A stretch of DNA of 64,000 nucleotides, taken from assembly GCF_902859625.1 (NCBI RefSeq), contig NZ_CADIJX010000004.1, forward strand, positions 620,001 through 684,000. Reading direction: 5' to 3'. This DNA is from Achromobacter pestifer (GTDB lineage: Bacteria; Pseudomonadota; Gammaproteobacteria; Burkholderiales; Burkholderiaceae_B). A program made the translations under genes and the position numbers. Shown here one piece after another: positions 46,087-54,845 of this stretch (its first letter is position 1; each line of letters begins with the position of its first letter). The notes beneath the pieces are model-generated. The model did not search any database, was not told where the DNA came from, and saw only the letters and a list, made by a program, of their open reading frames with translations.

Positions 46087-47447
46087 GCCTTATCGACACC
46101 GGAGGACCGCGCATGTCCCCACCTTCCGCAGTGCCGTCGGACCTGGATGCGGCCGGCATCCTTGCCGCCAATGGCAAGCCGCGCCTGGATGATCTCATTC
46201 GTTTGCCACCAGGTCTGAAGCGCCAGGAGGAGATCGAACAGATCGTCGCTGGCTTGGCCGCTTCCCTGGCCGCCTTGCATGAGGCCGGCCGGGTCCACGG
46301 CGGAATCTGTCCGGCCGCTCTCGCCTATGACCCGTCGGGCGTGGCCTTCCTGGCGACGCCGCCGGTAGCGCCGACGCCTGACGCCGAAGGCGCGTCGCGG
46401 CTTGCCGGTTACGCCGCGTTCGAGCAGTACACAGACGATCCCGCCTACCTCTGCGGCCCGTGGACCGACGTTTACGGGCTGGCGGCGCTGGCCTACTTCC
46501 TGGCGACGGGCAGCGCGCCGCCAAGCGCGCTGGCGCGACGTGTGCGCGATGATTGCTTGCCTCTGCACGAATGGGGCGCCGGCGATTACGGGAAGCAATT
46601 CTGCGACGCGATCGATCGCGGCTTGGCGATGCCGGCACATCCGCGGCCCCGCACGGGGGCGGCGTTCGCTGCGGCGATGGGGGCATCCCTGCCGCCCCGT
46701 GACAGCAGCTTGGTAGCGCCATCGTCCGATCCGTCCGACCTGCTTGCCGCGAGTGCCCCCACCGCGCCGGTGGCCGAGATCCCCGCTGGGGATGGTGCAA
46801 CCGCGTGGTCAATGGCTGACCATTCAGCAGACCTTCCGCTCGGGTCGCCGCCAGAGTCTCCGCTCCGTGGCAGGCGTGTTCTGCCGTTGGTGCTGGTGTT
46901 CGCGCTGCTGCTGGCAGGGGGAGGGTATGCCTGGGTCCGATCGATGGCACCGCCCGTCCAGATGGCCGGCACGCCGCAGGCTCCGTCTCCTGCTCCGGCT
47001 CCGGATCCCACTCCGGCTCCCGCTTCCGCTTCCGCTTCCGCGCGGAACCAGGAGGCTCCCCAAGCGGCGCAGCCTGTTCCGTCCGATGTTGCGCCTACGC
47101 CAGCCCCCGTTGAATCCGCCGCTAGCGGCAGCGCGCCGGAGGCTGCCCCTGACGCCTCGGCGGGAATCACTCCCAATACGCCTGCTCCGCAGGCGTCAGC
47201 CCCGGCCGCAGCTGTGCCGCAAGCGCCGTCCCCGGCTGCACCCGTGGCGGTGAGCGTGGCCGTGCGTCCCTGGGGAGAGGTGTTGATCAACGGCCGTTCA
47301 CGCGGGGTGAGTCCGCCCTTGAGGGAGCTGTCTCTGGCGCCTGGCCGCTACCAGGTCACGGTGCGAAATTCATCGTCGGGAGACCACAGCATGACGCTGA
47401 CCGTGGCGCCGAACAAGGCTGCCGCCATTACGCACGAGTTCAAATGA
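46083..47447 (+). CDS. Membrane pseudokinase (PpkA-like C-lobe) with PEGA domain
   Basis: 454 residues. The first 200 resemble only the C-lobe of bacterial Ser/Thr kinases: ALHEAGRVHGGICPAALAYD (64-83) stands at the catalytic loop, GYAAFEQ (109-115) at the GYAPPEQ activation segment, and GPWTDVYGLAALAYFLATGS (125-144) at helix F. The N-lobe with glycine loop and Lys is absent, the catalytic Asp is replaced (HGGICPAAL against HRDLKPxN), and DFG is missing. A membrane segment (264-284), a Pro/Ala linker and a PEGA domain (about 385-454) follow. It is probably catalytically dead and acts as a sensor or scaffold. ATGA couples it to tagF. Confidence 0.8.
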   Translation: MSLIDTGGPRMSPPSAVPSDLDAAGILAANGKPRLDDLIRLPPGLKRQEEIEQIVAGLAASLAALHEAGRVHGGICPAALAYDPSGVAFLATPPVAPTPDAEGASRLAGYAAFEQYTDDPAYLCGPWTDVYGLAALAYFLATGSAPPSALARRVRDDCLPLHEWGAGDYGKQFCDAIDRGLAMPAHPRPRTGAAFAAAMGASLPPRDSSLVAPSSDPSDLLAASAPTAPVAEIPAGDGATAWSMADHSADLPLGSPPESPLRGRRVLPLVLVFALLLAGGGYAWVRSMAPPVQMAGTPQAPSPAPAPDPTPAPASASASARNQEAPQAAQPVPSDVAPTPAPVESAASGSAPEAAPDASAGITPNTPAPQASAPAAAVPQAPSPAAPVAVSVAVRPWGEVLINGRSRGVSPPLRELSLAPGRYQVTVRNSSSGDHSMTLTVAPNKAAAITHEFK

Positions 47448-47462
47448 AAGGCGTGGAAATCG

Positions 47463-47486
47463 CGCCCGGCAGCTGCGTGCCGGGCG
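47463..47486. terminator. Convergent hairpin at the T6SS right edge
   Basis: CGCCCGGCA (47463-47471) pairs perfectly with TGCCGGGCG (47478-47486) around GCTGCG. It lies between the tail-to-tail pseudokinase and lysA genes, 16 bases after the former. There is no T run on either side, so termination would have to be Rho-assisted or the stem may just stabilise 3' ends. Confidence 0.4.
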
Positions 47487-47498
47487 CCGGGTGCCTGG

Positions 47499-48791
47499 TC
47501 AAGGCAGCATGGACTCGCCCTTGAGCAGATCGTCCAGGGTTTCTCGCTGACGCACCACGTAGTACTTGTCGCCGCTGACCATGACTTCGGCCGGGCGGCC
47601 GCGCGTGTTGTAGTTGCTGGCCATGGCCATGCTGTAGGCGCCCGCTGATTCCACCGCCAGCACATCGCCTTGGTGGATGGCAAGCAAGCGCTTCCTGGCC
47701 AGCCAGTCGGCGCTTTCGCAGACGGGGCCAACGATGTCGTATTCGGTCATGTCGCCCACGCGCGGACGCAGGGGCTGCACGCCGTGGAAAGCGTCGTACA
47801 GGGCCGGGCGCAGCAGGTCGTTCATGGCTGCGTCGACGATGGCGAAGTTGCGGGCTGTGGAGTGCTTCAGGTACTGGACGGTTGTCAGCAGCACGCCGGC
47901 ATTGCCGACGAGCGAGCGGCCCGGTTCCAGCACCAATTGCAAATGGCCCTGGCCGCGCGCGTTCAGGCGTTCAAACACGCGATCCAGCAAGGCTTGGGGC
48001 GAAGGTGGCGTCTCGTCCGTGTAGCGGATGCCCAGGCCGCCACCCAGATCCAGATGCAAGATCGGGATGCCTTCCTGGTCCAGCGTGTCGATCAGATCCA
48101 GGAGTTTTTCCAGCGCATCGAAATAGGGACTGATGTCGGTCAGCTGTGAACCGATATGGCAATCCACGCCCACGATGTCCAGGCCCGGCAAGGATTGCGC
48201 CGTACGGTAGGCGTCCAGCGCCGATTCGATGGCGATGCCGAACTTGTTTTCTTTCAGGCCGGTGGAGATGTAGGGGTGGGTCTGCGCGTCCACGTCGGGG
48301 TTGACCCGTAGCGACACCGGGGCGCGCACGCCCAGGTGTTCGGCCACTTCCGACAGGCGGTGCAATTCGGCCACGGACTCCACGTTGAAGCATTTCACCT
48401 TGGCCGCCAGCGCATCGCGTATTTCCCAGGCTTGCTTGCCCACGCCCGAAAACACGATCTTGGACGGGTCGGCGCCCGCCACCAGGGCGCGCTTGAGTTC
48501 GCCACCGGAAACGATGTCGAAGCCCGCGCCCAGGCGTGCGAATTCCTTCAGTACCGCCAGGTTGGAATTCGCCTTCATGCCGTAGCAGACCAGTACCGGG
48601 CGCCGCCCCACGGCGCTGCGGTAGGTTTCCCAGGCGGCTTTCAGCGCCGCGCGGGAATAGACGTACAGCGGTGTCCCTAGCCCATGCGCCAGATGGTCCA
48701 GTGGCACATCCTCGGCGTACAGTACGTTATTGCGGTACTGGAAGTAAGGGTGGCCGGCCAGCTCTGGCTGCACGGGATAGGTGGAAGTCAT
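47499..48791 (-). CDS. lysA: Diaminopimelate decarboxylase
   Basis: 430 residues. A PLP enzyme that converts meso-diaminopimelate to lysine. The alanine-racemase-type barrel has the Schiff-base lysine in CYGMKANSN (about 70-78), and the phosphate-binding GGGLGIRY (about 245-252). The C-terminal domain has GPVCESADWL, contributing the active-site Cys, and GAYSMAMASNYN. The ATG overlaps the stop of the upstream lipoprotein gene (ATGA). It marks the return to housekeeping genes right of the T6SS. Confidence 0.97.
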   Translation of the reverse strand: MTSTYPVQPELAGHPYFQYRNNVLYAEDVPLDHLAHGLGTPLYVYSRAALKAAWETYRSAVGRRPVLVCYGMKANSNLAVLKEFARLGAGFDIVSGGELKRALVAGADPSKIVFSGVGKQAWEIRDALAAKVKCFNVESVAELHRLSEVAEHLGVRAPVSLRVNPDVDAQTHPYISTGLKENKFGIAIESALDAYRTAQSLPGLDIVGVDCHIGSQLTDISPYFDALEKLLDLIDTLDQEGIPILHLDLGGGLGIRYTDETPPSPQALLDRVFERLNARGQGHLQLVLEPGRSLVGNAGVLLTTVQYLKHSTARNFAIVDAAMNDLLRPALYDAFHGVQPLRPRVGDMTEYDIVGPVCESADWLARKRLLAIHQGDVLAVESAGAYSMAMASNYNTRGRPAEVMVSGDKYYVVRQRETLDDLLKGESMLP

Positions 48792-48946
48792 GGGATCGTC
48801 GGCGCGGACGGAATCGGCGAAGTAGGCTGGGCTGGCGTACGCGACGGCGGCTTGCCGTCAGGCGTCGGCATATACAAAGGCCCCTTGTACCCGCAGGCAG
48901 CAACCATGCCGGAGGCCAAGAGCGTGGCTACAATGCGAAAAGCCAT
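48788..48946 (-). CDS. lptM: Small lipoprotein LptM (LptM/YifL-type)
   Basis: 52 residues. The lipobox ends at Cys18 (GMVAACGYKGPLYMP). The motif CGxKGPLYxP directly after the modified Cys is the LptM signature; in E. coli the protein assists maturation of the LPS translocon LptD. A Pro/Ser/Thr-rich tail follows. The open frame extends upstream, but the internal ATG gives the signal peptide. It overlaps lysA by 4 bases and is divergent from cyaY, the usual arrangement. Confidence 0.9.
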   Translation of the reverse strand: MAFRIVATLLASGMVAACGYKGPLYMPTPDGKPPSRTPAQPTSPIPSAPTIP

Positions 48947-49001
48947 GCGGCTGAATGCCAATTGGAACACTGAGAACTCCGTAATTCTTGCAGGCTCGAT
49001 T

Positions 49002-49331
49002 ATGACCGAAACCGAATTTCTTGCGTTGATCGACCAGGTGCTGGACAGCATCGAAAGCCAGGCCGATGACTGGGCGGCTTCGCTCGACGTGGACGTTGAA
49101 ACCAGCCGCAGCGGCAATGTGCTGACAATGGTGTTCGAGGACAATACCCACGTCGTGGTGAATAGCCAGGCCGCCATGCAGGAACTGTGGGTGGCCGCAC
49201 GTAGCGGTGGCTTCCACTACCGTTACGACGGCCAGCACTGGAACGATACCCGAGGCGGCCCGCAATTGCCCGACGCTTTGTCGCAGATCTGCTCCGCGGC
49301 GGCGGGCGTCCCCGTGACGTTGAAACTGTAA
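49002..49331 (+). CDS. cyaY: Iron-sulfur cluster assembly regulator CyaY (bacterial frataxin)
   Basis: 109 residues. The acidic first helix (TETEFLALIDQVLDSIESQA) binds iron, and the beta sheet has VLTMVFEDNTHVVVNSQAAM followed by QELWVAARSGGFHY, typical of CyaY. It modulates IscS-dependent Fe-S assembly. The open frame continues upstream through the divergent region, but this ATG is the family start. It ends before a strong bidirectional terminator. Confidence 0.95.
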   Translation: MTETEFLALIDQVLDSIESQADDWAASLDVDVETSRSGNVLTMVFEDNTHVVVNSQAAMQELWVAARSGGFHYRYDGQHWNDTRGGPQLPDALSQICSAAAGVPVTLKL

Positions 49332-49347
49332 GCCTGTACGCCCAAAT

Positions 49348-49381
49348 AAAAAGGCCGGCCTATCAAGGCCGGCCTTTTTTT
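49348..49381. terminator. Bidirectional terminator cyaY / mrcA
   Basis: GGCCGGCC (49353-49360) pairs with GGCCGGCC (49367-49374) around TATCAA, with A-rich sequence on the left (49348-49352) and seven T on the right (49375-49381). The A/T flanks give a U run on both strands, so it can end cyaY and mrcA transcripts, which converge here. Confidence 0.92.
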
Positions 49382-49382
49382 A

Positions 49383-51827
49383 TCAGAACGGGATCTTCTG
49401 TGACCAGGGCGCGGCGTTCTGCGTGCCGACGCCCGGCGCGACCCGGATCTTGGTTTCTTCGTTGCTGCTGCCCAGGCCGTGCAGGAATTCACCCAGCGTG
49501 TCGGCTTCCGCCAATCCCAGCCGGGCCACCGCCTGCCCGGGAGGGAACTCCGAGAAGTAGAACTCGCCGTTCTCCACGATGATGCCGTCGGGGCGGGCGC
49601 GCGGCTTTTCTTCCGGCACGCCCTTCAGCACCTCTTGCATATAGTCGACCCAGATCGGCATGGCGACGCCGCCGCCGGTTTCACGCGAGCCCAGCGACTT
49701 GGGCTGGTCAAAGCCCAACCACGAGGTCGCCACCAGGTTCGGCGTATAGCCCGAGAACCAGGCGTCGACGGATTCGTTGGTGGTGCCCGTCTTGCCGGCG
49801 ATGTCGTTGCGCTTGAGCAGGGCTCGGGCGCGTGCCGCCGTGCCGAAGGTGGCCACGCCACGCAGGATGTCGTCCATGATCCAGGCCGTGCGGGGATCGA
49901 TCGCGCGGGCTGCCGCGTCGCCGGCCACAACAGGCTTGGATTGCATGATGACCTTGCCGTTGCTGTCGGTGACGCGATCGATCAGATAGGGCGTGACGCG
50001 ATAGCCGCCGTTGGCGAACACCGAGAACGCGCCGGCCAGTTGCAGCGGGGTGACCGAACCTGCGCCAAGCGCCAGCGGCAGGACGGCCGGCTGGCGAGCC
50101 TTGTCGAAGCCAAAGCGGGTCAGGTAGTCCTGTGCATACTGCGGGCCGATGGCTTGCAGGATACGGATGGACACCATGTTCTTGGACTTGTACAGGCCCT
50201 GGCGCAACGTCAGCATGGGTTCGTACTGGTTGCCGTAGTTCTTGGGGTTCCAGGCCTTGGAACCGGTCTGCGCGGCGGTCAGCTCGAACGGCTGGTCGGA
50301 AATCTGCGTGGCCGGCGTCAAGCCGCGTTCCAGCGAGGCGGCGTAGATGAAGGGCTTGATGTTCGAGCCCGGCTGGCGCCATGCCTGGGTCACGCGGTTG
50401 AAGTTGCCGCGGTAGAAGTCGAAGCCGCCCACCATGGCGCGGATGGCGCCGTCTTGCGGTGCCAGCGCCACGAAGGCCGCCTGCACCGAGGGCAGGTTGA
50501 TGATTTCCCAGTTGTCGCCGAACTTGCGGATGTAGACGACGGAGCCGCGCTTGATGCGTTGCTCGGGCTTGGCCTTGTCGTTCAGCGCGCGGGCCACCAC
50601 GCCCAACACCTTCTTGTCGGTGACGGTGATGATTTCACGCGAACTGCGTGCCAGCTTCACTTCGGTCGGGCTGGCCGACAGCACCAGCGCAGTGAGCAAG
50701 TCGCCGCTATCGCTGAATTTGTCGAACACGCCGTCCAGGAATTCATCCAGCGCGGCCGGGTTGTTCTCGGTGCCCGGCGGCAGGTCCAGTTGTTCCTCGG
50801 GGCCGGGGTAGGGCGCGCGGCGCGTGTATTCCAGCACGCCTTCACGCACGGCGCGGTAGGCCGCTTCCTGGTCCTTGGACTGCACGGTGGTGTAGATGTT
50901 GATGCCGCGCGAATAGACGTTGTCCTGGTACACGTTGTAGAGCAGTTGGCGGGCCAGTTCGGCCACGTATTCGCCATGGATGGAGTAGCCGCCGGCCGGC
51001 GTGCCTTCCGCCGACTTCATGACGATCTGCTGCGCCATCGCCTGCTTGTATTCGGGCTCGGTCAGATAGCCCAGCGACTGCATCCGGCCCAGCACGTAGC
51101 GTTGACGCAATTCGGCGCGGGGGCGGTTTGAAATCGGGTTGAAGCGCGACGGGGCCTTCGGGATGCCGGCCAGCATGGCGGCTTCGGCCGGGGTCACTTC
51201 GGACAGGGGCTTGCCGAAGTAGGTGCGCGACGCTGCGGCAAAGCCGTAGGCGCGGTGGCCCAGGTAGATCTGGTTCATGTAGAGCTCAAGGATCTGGTCC
51301 TTGGTGAGCTCGGATTCGATCTTGAAGGTCAGCAGCAGTTCGTAGAACTTGCGCGAATAGGTCTTTTCCGACGACAGGTAGAAGTTGCGCGCCACCTGCA
51401 TGGTGATCGTGCTGGCGCCCTGCGTCTTCGACATGTTGATCAGGTTGGTCAGGCCCGCCCGCACCACGCCGGTCCAGTCGATCCCGCCGTGCTGATAGAA
51501 GCGGTCATCTTCGGCCGCCAACACCGCGGACTTCATGACGTCGGGGATTTCGTTGAAGCGCAGCACGTTGCGGCGTTCTTCGCCGAATTCGCCGATCAGG
51601 ACGCGATCCGCCGTATAGACGCGCAGCGGCACCCGCGGGCGGTAGTCCGTCATGGCGTTCAGGTCTGGCAGGTTGGGCCAGGCCAGCGCCAACGCCATCC
51701 CCGCCAGCAGTACGCCGCACAGGAACAGGCCGGCACAGAAGATGCCGGCTTTCACGAAGAATCGCAGTATCGGGGAGCCGCTCTTGGAGGGCTTGTCTTT
51801 CTTGGAGGAATTCTGGGGCTTGCTCAT
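49383..51827 (-). CDS. mrcA: Penicillin-binding protein 1A (bifunctional)
   Basis: 814 residues. A membrane anchor (about 23-48) precedes the GT51 transglycosylase domain (EDDRFYQHGGIDWTGVVRAG, about 107-126, with the catalytic Glu), an OB-like insert (about 330-430), and the transpeptidase with SNIKPF (catalytic Ser of SxxK), SKN and KTGTTNES. It polymerises and crosslinks peptidoglycan. The first 16 residues are Ser/Lys-rich and cytosolic. It is divergent from aroK. Confidence 0.97.
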   Translation of the reverse strand: MSKPQNSSKKDKPSKSGSPILRFFVKAGIFCAGLFLCGVLLAGMALALAWPNLPDLNAMTDYRPRVPLRVYTADRVLIGEFGEERRNVLRFNEIPDVMKSAVLAAEDDRFYQHGGIDWTGVVRAGLTNLINMSKTQGASTITMQVARNFYLSSEKTYSRKFYELLLTFKIESELTKDQILELYMNQIYLGHRAYGFAAASRTYFGKPLSEVTPAEAAMLAGIPKAPSRFNPISNRPRAELRQRYVLGRMQSLGYLTEPEYKQAMAQQIVMKSAEGTPAGGYSIHGEYVAELARQLLYNVYQDNVYSRGINIYTTVQSKDQEAAYRAVREGVLEYTRRAPYPGPEEQLDLPPGTENNPAALDEFLDGVFDKFSDSGDLLTALVLSASPTEVKLARSSREIITVTDKKVLGVVARALNDKAKPEQRIKRGSVVYIRKFGDNWEIINLPSVQAAFVALAPQDGAIRAMVGGFDFYRGNFNRVTQAWRQPGSNIKPFIYAASLERGLTPATQISDQPFELTAAQTGSKAWNPKNYGNQYEPMLTLRQGLYKSKNMVSIRILQAIGPQYAQDYLTRFGFDKARQPAVLPLALGAGSVTPLQLAGAFSVFANGGYRVTPYLIDRVTDSNGKVIMQSKPVVAGDAAARAIDPRTAWIMDDILRGVATFGTAARARALLKRNDIAGKTGTTNESVDAWFSGYTPNLVATSWLGFDQPKSLGSRETGGGVAMPIWVDYMQEVLKGVPEEKPRARPDGIIVENGEFYFSEFPPGQAVARLGLAEADTLGEFLHGLGSSNEETKIRVAPGVGTQNAAPWSQKIPF

Positions 51828-51927
51828 CGCGGCGATTTTACGGGTATCTCCGGTCCCGGCTCAGCGGGGGGGATCGGTTTCTGTAACAAGATAGTTCAAT
51901 GTGGCGTGCGGGCAACTGGCGGCAGAT

Positions 51928-51935
51928 GTGATAAT
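51928..51935 (+). promoter_or_regulatory. Extended -10 element immediately upstream of aroK
   Basis: TGTGATAAT fits the extended -10 form TGnTATAAT (five of six hexamer bases) with hexamer at 51930-51935. Counting +1 seven bases past its end puts the transcription start at 51942, the A of the aroK ATG, which would give a leaderless mRNA. No Shine-Dalgarno precedes the ATG, in line with this. No clear -35 is present, as expected for extended -10 promoters. Confidence 0.4.
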
Positions 51936-51941
51936 GCCGTC

Positions 51942-52583
51942 ATGAACTTTTCCGCCCACTCATGTCCGGAGGCTGATCCGGACCCAGCGCCCTCCGACGA
52001 GGCGTCTGAAAATCTGCCTTGCACCCTGGAGTGCATAGGCAAGACCGTGTCGTTGCCGCACGACCTGCCCGTCTTCCTGGTCGGGATGATGGGGGCGGGC
52101 AAGACGACCATAGGCCGAAGCCTGGCGCGTGCGCTGGGGCGCGAGTTTATGGATCTGGATCATGAGCTCGAGGCGCGTTGCGGCGTGCGGGTGCCGGTAA
52201 TCTTTGAAATCGAGGGCGAAACCGGTTTTCGTCGCCGAGAGTCTGCCGCTTTGGAAGAGTGTACCCAACGGCGCAACATTATTCTTGCCACCGGCGGGGG
52301 CGCGATTCTGGCGGCCGAGAACCGCCAGCGGCTGCATGAGCGCGGAATCGTCGTCTATTTGAGGGCTAGCGTGGACGAATTGTTCCGCAGAACCTGCCGC
52401 GACCGCAATCGTCCCTTGCTGGCCACTGCCGACCCTCGCGGCACCCTGCGGGACTTGATGACCCTGCGGGAACCTCTCTACAAGGAAGTCGCCGATCTGG
52501 TGGTGGAAACCGGGTCGATGCCCATCCACACGCTGGTCAAGGCGCTGCTGCCGCAATTACAAGCCTTTGAGAAGCACATATGA
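51942..52583 (+). CDS. aroK: Shikimate kinase
   Basis: 213 residues. It phosphorylates shikimate in aromatic amino-acid synthesis. The P-loop is GMMGAGKTT (about 48-56), the shikimate-binding [11 protein letters not shown] and FRRRESAAL follow, then GGGAIL and the lid RDRNRPLL. Compared with the roughly 175-residue E. coli enzyme there is a 40-residue Asp/Pro/Ser-rich N-terminal extension. Downstream starts cannot be excluded. The stop overlaps aroB (ATGA). Confidence 0.95.
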   Translation: MNFSAHSCPEADPDPAPSDEASENLPCTLECIGKTVSLPHDLPVFLVGMMGAGKTTIGRSLARALGREFMDLDHELEARCGVRVPVIFEIEGETGFRRRESAALEECTQRRNIILATGGGAILAAENRQRLHERGIVVYLRASVDELFRRTCRDRNRPLLATADPRGTLRDLMTLREPLYKEVADLVVETGSMPIHTLVKALLPQLQAFEKHI

Positions 52584-53656
52584 ACGTTGTTGACGTCGAC
52601 ACCCCGGGCGGAAGCTACCCGATCCACATCGGCCCCGGCCGCATCGATGCCCTGGACCAATGCATCCCCGCCGACGCCACCGCGATCGCGGTCGTCACCA
52701 ATCCCACGGTGGCTGCGCTGTACGGCGAGCGCGCCGAGGCCGCGTTGGCCCGCACTGGCAAGCGTGTGCTGCGGATTGAACTGCCCGACGGCGAGGCCTA
52801 CAAGGACTGGCAGTCGCTGAACCTGATTTTTGACGCCTTGCTGACCCATCGCCTGGACCGCCGCTGCGTGTTGGTGGCGCTGGGCGGTGGCGTCATCGGC
52901 GACATGACGGGATTTGCCGCCGCCGTCTATATGCGGGGCGTGCGTTTCCTACAGGTGCCCACGACCCTGCTGGCGCAGGTGGATTCGTCGGTGGGCGGCA
53001 AGACGGCCGTCAACCATCCGCTGGGCAAGAACATGATCGGCGCCTTCTACCAGCCGGTGGCGGTGGAAATCGACACGGATGTGTTGAACACCCTGCCAGC
53101 GCGCGAGGTGTCCGCCGGCCTGGCGGAGGTCATCAAGTACGGCCTGATCCTGGATCCGGCCTTCTGGACCTGGTGCGAAGACAACGTGCAGCAGTTGCGC
53201 GCGCTGGACCCGCAAGCCGTCGCCTATGCCATCCGCCGCTCTTGTGAATTGAAGGCGCAGGTGGTGGGCAAGGACGAACGCGAGTCCGGCCTGCGTGCAA
53301 TCCTGAATCTGGGCCATACCTTTGGCCACGCCATCGAGTCCGGGCTGGGCTACGGTGCCTGGTTGCATGGCGAGGCCGTGGGCTGTGGCATGGTGCAGGC
53401 GGCTGAACTGTCCGCCGACGTGGCGGGTTTTGACCGCGCCGACGTCGAGCGCGTGCGCGCGCTGGTGGCGGCCATCGGCTGCCCGGTGGTGGCGCCTGAC
53501 CTGGGCGCGGATCGCTGGCTGGACCTGATGCAGGTGGACAAGAAGACCGAGGGCGGTTCGATCCGCTACGTGCTCATGCCCCGCCTTGGCGAAGCCTTCA
53601 TGAAGGCCGCCCCAGACGACGCGGTGCGCGCCGTCCTGGCCCGCACCACTCAATAA
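52580..53656 (+). CDS. aroB: 3-dehydroquinate synthase
   Basis: 358 residues. It makes 3-dehydroquinate from DAHP using NAD and a divalent metal. The NAD-binding [15 protein letters not shown] (about 97-111), [20 protein letters not shown] (about 133-152) and metal-binding His in [11 protein letters not shown] and [11 protein letters not shown] are present. It is translationally coupled to aroK through a 4-base overlap. Confidence 0.98.
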   Translation: MNVVDVDTPGGSYPIHIGPGRIDALDQCIPADATAIAVVTNPTVAALYGERAEAALARTGKRVLRIELPDGEAYKDWQSLNLIFDALLTHRLDRRCVLVALGGGVIGDMTGFAAAVYMRGVRFLQVPTTLLAQVDSSVGGKTAVNHPLGKNMIGAFYQPVAVEIDTDVLNTLPAREVSAGLAEVIKYGLILDPAFWTWCEDNVQQLRALDPQAVAYAIRRSCELKAQVVGKDERESGLRAILNLGHTFGHAIESGLGYGAWLHGEAVGCGMVQAAELSADVAGFDRADVERVRALVAAIGCPVVAPDLGADRWLDLMQVDKKTEGGSIRYVLMPRLGEAFMKAAPDDAVRAVLARTTQ

Positions 53657-53680
53657 ACGCGACCGGAGACGGTGTTGCAG

Positions 53681-54808
53681 ATGAAAGAACTGGCTTCCTA
53701 CGCATCCGACCCGTCTCAATCGCGCGGCCGGGCCTATGCCGAGCCGTCGCCGGAAAATCGGACGGAGTTTCAGCGCGATCGTGATCGCATCGTGCATTCA
53801 AGCGCCTTTCGGCGCCTGGAATACAAGACCCAGGTTTTCGTTAATCATGAAGGCGACCTGTTCCGCACGCGCTTGACCCATAGCCTGGAAGTGGCGCAGA
53901 TCGCACGCACATTGGCTCGCAGCCTGGGGCTATCCGAAGACCTGACCGAAGCCATTTCACTGGCGCATGACCTCGGCCACACGCCGTTCGGCCATGCCGG
54001 CCAAGACGAACTGAACGCCTGCATGCGTGAATTGGCGCCGGAGGCCGGTGGCTTTGAGCACAATTTGCAAAGCCTGCGCGTGGTCGACGAGCTTGAGGAA
54101 CGCTACGCGGACTTCAATGGATTGAACCTTTGCTTTGAAACGCGGGAAGGCATCCTGAAGCACTGCTCGGCCGCGCATGCGCGCCAGCTGGGTGATGTGG
54201 GTGAACGCTTCTTGAACCGCACACAGCCGTCGCTGGAGGCACAGTTGGCCAATCTGGCGGACGAAGTGGCCTACAACAACCACGATATCGACGACGGTCT
54301 GCGCTCGGGATTGATCACGCTGGAGCAACTGCAAGAGGTCTCGATCTTCGAACGTCATCATGGCCAGGTGCTGGACCGCTATCCCGGCCTGGCCGCGCGC
54401 CGCGCCGTGGCGGAGACCATTCGCCGCATGATCAACACGCTGATTGTCGACCTGACGCAGACCTCACTGGCGCGTATTCGCGATGCGGCGCCGGCAAGCG
54501 TTGACGACGTACGCCGGGCGCCGCCGCTGGCGGGCTTTTCGGACGACATCCGCCGCGAAGCCGATGCACTGAAGAAGTTCCTGTTCGATAACCTGTACCG
54601 GCACTACCACGTGTTGCGCATGACGACCAAGGCGCGTCGCATCGTGCGCGAGCTGTTCGCGGCCTTCCTGGAAGATCCGCGCCTGCTGCCGCCGGATTAC
54701 CGGCGCCCCGGGTCCAATGACCAGGCCCGCGCGATCGCCGATTACATCGCCGGCATGACCGACCGCTACGCCATCCGCGAACACAAACGCCTGTTCGAGA
54801 TGGCGTAG
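53681..54808 (+). CDS. dgt: dGTP triphosphohydrolase-like HD-domain protein
   Basis: About 375 residues from the ATG; GTG and TTG codons 9 and 6 bases earlier are alternatives, as GGAG at 53665 suits the TTG best. The HD metal site is seen in [24 protein letters not shown] and NNHDIDDGL. The N-terminal [20 protein letters not shown] is typical of type-2 dNTP triphosphohydrolases, which remove excess dNTPs. It follows aroB by about 24 bases and probably shares its transcript. Confidence 0.93.
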   Translation: MKELASYASDPSQSRGRAYAEPSPENRTEFQRDRDRIVHSSAFRRLEYKTQVFVNHEGDLFRTRLTHSLEVAQIARTLARSLGLSEDLTEAISLAHDLGHTPFGHAGQDELNACMRELAPEAGGFEHNLQSLRVVDELEERYADFNGLNLCFETREGILKHCSAAHARQLGDVGERFLNRTQPSLEAQLANLADEVAYNNHDIDDGLRSGLITLEQLQEVSIFERHHGQVLDRYPGLAARRAVAETIRRMINTLIVDLTQTSLARIRDAAPASVDDVRRAPPLAGFSDDIRREADALKKFLFDNLYRHYHVLRMTTKARRIVRELFAAFLEDPRLLPPDYRRPGSNDQARAIADYIAGMTDRYAIREHKRLFEMA

Positions 54809-54815
54809 CCGCTGA

Positions 54816-54845
54816 CGCCATGCGCTTGCGCGCTGGCGACGTTTT
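54816..54845 (+). terminator. Probable terminator after dgt
   Basis: CGCCA (54816-54820) with TGGCG (54834-54838), and GCGC (54822-54825) with GCGC (54828-54831), form an imperfect stem with a small internal bulge. GACGTTTT follows. It lies between the convergent dgt and glutathione transferase genes and overlaps the last codon of the latter. Confidence 0.4.

Noticed and set aside
46940..47260. Pro/Ala/Ser-rich stretch as a degraded or frameshifted region
   Set aside because: The frame stays open and reaches a coherent PEGA domain; the composition fits a flexible periplasmic linker.
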